From: Hungatella sp. UBA5982
Lineage (GTDB): Bacteria; Bacillota; Clostridia; Lachnospirales; Lachnospiraceae
DNA length: 5,966 nucleotides
Assembly (NCBI GenBank): GCA_002429965.1
Contig: DJBG01000066.1
Coordinates: forward strand, 22,587 to 28,552
Direction of reading: 5' to 3'
Part shown: in pieces, positions 4,205 to 5,966 of the stretch
Layout: each line of letters begins with the position of its first letter
Position numbering within the stretch: the first letter of the stretch is position 1
The notes under the pieces: generated by a model
The model's database searches: none
The model's input: only the letters and a program-made list of their open reading frames with translations
What the model was told of the DNA's origin: nothing
Position numbers and translations under genes: made by a program

Positions 4205-5966
4205 TGTATAAATACCACTTCCTTATAAAGGGAAGTTTTCTCCATTTTTTCTTAAGCCAGGGCATGAAATAATAATCAAGGCCAAGGGTTCTGCCACCGC
4301 CGATTAAGACTGCTATGCCGGCGAAAATCATCCAGAACGTGTTTAAGTAAAGGCCGGTGGTACAAACGAACATAAACTGAAGCACCAGGGACGCAGCAGA
4401 GGAAAGGAAGTTAAACAAGCCAGCCATCAAAGCCAGACCGATCAGGATCTCCGCGATCACGATACCGCGCTGCATGAACAGCTGCAGTCCGCCGTTAGGC
4501 AGTATTACATTGTTCACAAACCAGTTCATTGGAGCAAAATCCAGTTTAAAGGCATAATCAGCCAGAGTCGAATGGGATAAGCCTTTGGAACTGACAAGGG
4601 TAGCGTCGATTAATCCTAAAATATGATAGGAGAAAACCGCAACACCGCTGGAAACTACATCTGTTGCAGCTCCTGTGGCGCTGGCTACTGCATCTGCTGC
4701 AGCACCTGTAGCGCTTGCTACCGCGTCTGCCGCTGCACCTGTAGCGCTGGAAACTGCATCCGCTGAAGGAGCTGCTCCACCGATTCCTGTGATTCCGTAG
4801 GGAGCCAGAATGTTGTTGAAGAATTGATTGGCTCCTCCAAAGAATCCGCTCAGCATGGGTTTCCCCATCCATCCTTCTACAATCTTCATAACGCCTTCAA
4901 ATACCCATACGGCACCCAGCCAGACGCGCAGCGGCATCAGCAGGAAGCTTGGGGTTCTGTTGGAGAAATGTCCTCCCAGGAAGCTTCTGCGGTTGCGAAT
5001 GGTAAAGAATTCGTGACACACGTAGCTCCAAACTTTATTCCAGCCCAATACCTGGATAAAATAAATTACATTGATAAAATGCTTGGAAAGCATGGCAAAG
5101 AAGGAACATAAGTTAAACATATGGTTGGGAAGTCCTACCCGCGCCACTCCATAGCGGCCGCCTACAGAAACCATAACGCCGTGGAAGGACGGTTTATACT
5201 CCTCCATGGCACCGGTGCCGGTAATGGCACATATCAGGTTGTGGGCGGCGGTATGAGCGCTCTGCTCACAGTTTTCCACCATCTGGGGTACAGGCGCCTC
5301 TTCTCCCTGAGGTACAAACATCATGTTATCGCCTACCACATAGACTTCTTCATGGTCTTTGGCTCTGAGGAAAGAATCTACCTGGATCCTTCCGCGCCCT
5401 ACGGATTCCAGCGTCTTGGCTGCTTCTCCGGTAATATCGGCGCTTTCAATACCGGCTGTCCAGATTACGGTCCCAGCAGGATAACGGTTTTTCCTGCCAT
5501 CCTGATTCAATTCGATGAAATCTTCGCCGATGGCGGTCACACCGGTTTCCATCATTACCTTTACGCCCATTTTTTCCAGGCGCTTTTCTACCTTGCCGGA
5601 CAGCTTCTCCGGAAGGATGGGCACCGATCTCTTTAAAACATCTACGTTATGCATGGAGACAAGAGACGGATCTATTTCATACTCTTCACATAAGAAGGGC
5701 ACATATTCCGCTAATTCTCCGGCCATTTCTACACCGGTAAAACCGGCTCCTACTACATAGAAAGTCAAAAGACGGCGCTTTTCCGCCTCGTCTGGCTCAC
5801 AGGCCGCTTTGCGGAACACATGGTGAATCTGTTCCTTTAATAACACAGCATCTTCATAAGACCAGAGCTTATAAGAATACTCATCTGCACCTTCCACACC
5901 GAAATAGGTTGGCTTAGAGCCTGCGGCCAGGACTAAATAGTCGTATTCGTATTCACCCAGGCTTCC
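4197..5966 (-). CDS. ndh2: Type II NADH dehydrogenase fused to a DoxX-like membrane domain (EET-type Ndh2), 5' end missing
   Basis: Predicted to oxidise NADH on the cytosolic face through FAD and pass electrons to a membrane quinone. The reading frame is open to the window edge; 589 residues are visible. Residue 1 here is the glycine at 5966, and the first FAD GxGxxG, roughly 90-100 residues, is missing. Visible landmarks are YDYLVLAAGSKP near 8-19, the NADH-binding VVGAGFTGVEMA at 71-82, WTAGI near 169-173 and VYVVGDN near 208-214. A GTG at 5897 could be called as a start, but the conserved FAD-domain sequence continues upstream of it, so it is internal. The C-terminal third has an amphipathic stretch (about 285-306), a DoxX-like helix (about 341-364), a long loop with 11-residue repeats (401-444), and three more helices (about 500-520, 522-540, 542-559). 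The tail is rich in Lys and Arg. The stop overlaps the next start by 8 nt, suggesting translational coupling. The NDH-2 assignment is firm; the DoxX assignment rests on helix pattern and remembered family features. Confidence 0.93.
   Translation of the reverse strand, partial: GSLGEYEYDYLVLAAGSKPTYFGVEGADEYSYKLWSYEDAVLLKEQIHHVFRKAACEPDEAEKRRLLTFYVVGAGFTGVEMAGELAEYVPFLCEEYEIDPSLVSMHNVDVLKRSVPILPEKLSGKVEKRLEKMGVKVMMETGVTAIGEDFIELNQDGRKNRYPAGTVIWTAGIESADITGEAAKTLESVGRGRIQVDSFLRAKDHEEVYVVGDNMMFVPQGEEAPVPQMVENCEQSAHTAAHNLICAITGTGAMEEYKPSFHGVMVSVGGRYGVARVGLPNHMFNLCSFFAMLSKHFINVIYFIQVLGWNKVWSYVCHEFFTIRNRRSFLGGHFSNRTPSFLLMPLRVWLGAVWVFEGVMKIVEGWMGKPMLSGFFGGANQFFNNILAPYGITGIGGAAPSADAVSSATGAAADAVASATGAAADAVASATGAATDVVSSGVAVFSYHILGLIDATLVSSKGLSHSTLADYAFKLDFAPMNWFVNNVILPNGGLQLFMQRGIVIAEILIGLALMAGLFNFLSSAASLVLQFMFVCTTGLYLNTFWMIFAGIAVLIGGGRTLGLDYYFMPWLKKKWRKLPFIRKWYLYND
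4635..4766 (-). repeat. Tandem 33-bp repeat encoding three putative flavinylation motifs plus a degenerate fourth
   Basis: Three consecutive 33-bp units (4668-4766) encode 11-residue repeats of the form (S/A)-A-D-A-V-(S/A)-S-A-T-G-A. A fourth unit (4635-4667) has decayed to ATDVVSSGVAV and lost the AT. The candidate acceptor threonines are visible residues 409, 420 and 431 of the Ndh2-DoxX protein, spaced exactly 11 apart. The unit closely matches the known ApbE acceptor pattern, roughly D-(G/A)-x-(S/T)-(G/S)-A-T. The three units differ at third codon positions (for example gcgctggctactgc versus gcgcttgctaccgc on the plus strand), so the amino acid motif is better conserved than the DNA. An Ala/Ser-rich flexible linker without flavin is the alternative reading. 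Confidence 0.85.

Noticed and set aside
4558..4872. Arg/Ser/Cys-rich minus-strand frame over the Ndh2 repeats
   Set aside because: Its apparent repeats (RCSSQRHRSCNRCS) are only the frame-shifted reading of the 33-bp repeat in the real gene.
5121..5636. 171-residue plus-strand open frame opposite ndh2
   Set aside because: It lies wholly antisense to a clearly conserved NADH dehydrogenase domain, has no recognisable family and no good ribosome-binding site, so it is a shadow frame.
5895..5897. GTG at 5897 as the start of the NADH dehydrogenase
   Set aside because: The 23 codons upstream to the window edge stay open and encode YDYLVLAAGS, a conserved part of the FAD domain, so the gene continues beyond the window.

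Overview
This window appears to come from a mid-GC, gut-type Firmicute, most likely a Lachnospiraceae-like member of the Clostridia. That is inferred from the protein families, the strong AGGAGG ribosome-binding sites and the tight gene packing; there is no 16S or other marker to prove it. Every gene I can support lies on the minus strand, so the operon reads from right to left. I see no plus-strand gene, RNA gene, insertion sequence or CRISPR array, and no non-coding stretch longer than about 35 bases.

In transcription order the genes are as follows. (1) A type II NADH dehydrogenase whose C-terminus continues into a DoxX-like four-helix membrane domain (4197-5966, 5' end outside the window). 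(2) A trans-polyprenyl diphosphate synthase (3218-4204). (3) A PplA-like lipoprotein with two tandem copies of one domain (2067-3182). (4) An ApbE-type FAD:protein FMN transferase with an N-terminal membrane anchor or signal (1004-2077). (5) A UbiD-family prenyl-FMN-dependent decarboxylase (1-995, 3' end outside the window). Genes 1/2 overlap by 8 nt and genes 3/4 by 11 nt. Genes 2/3 are separated by 35 nt and genes 4/5 by 8 nt, so this looks like one transcription unit.

Together these match the core of the flavin-based extracellular electron transfer (FLEET) locus described in Listeria monocytogenes: Ndh2, DmkB, PplA and FmnB. In that scheme Ndh2 passes electrons from NADH to a dedicated (demethyl)menaquinone pool. 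DmkB makes the isoprenoid tail of that quinone. FmnB attaches FMN covalently to exported carriers such as PplA, which pass electrons outward. The UbiD protein at the end could decarboxylate a naphthoate precursor of the quinone, although this is inference. A UbiA/MenA prenyltransferase, EetA/EetB and the flavin ECF transporter are not seen and may lie outside the window.

The most striking feature is in the Ndh2-DoxX protein. The loop after the first DoxX helix carries three exact 11-residue repeats, each containing D-A-V-(S/A)-S-A-T, followed by a decayed fourth copy. These closely resemble the threonine acceptor site of ApbE flavinylation, and the charge pattern places the loop outside the membrane. 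The dehydrogenase may therefore carry a row of covalently bound FMNs of its own, linking it to the lipoprotein. A second notable feature is a perfect 13-bp hairpin inside the start of the FMN transferase gene, just after the highly translated lipoprotein gene.
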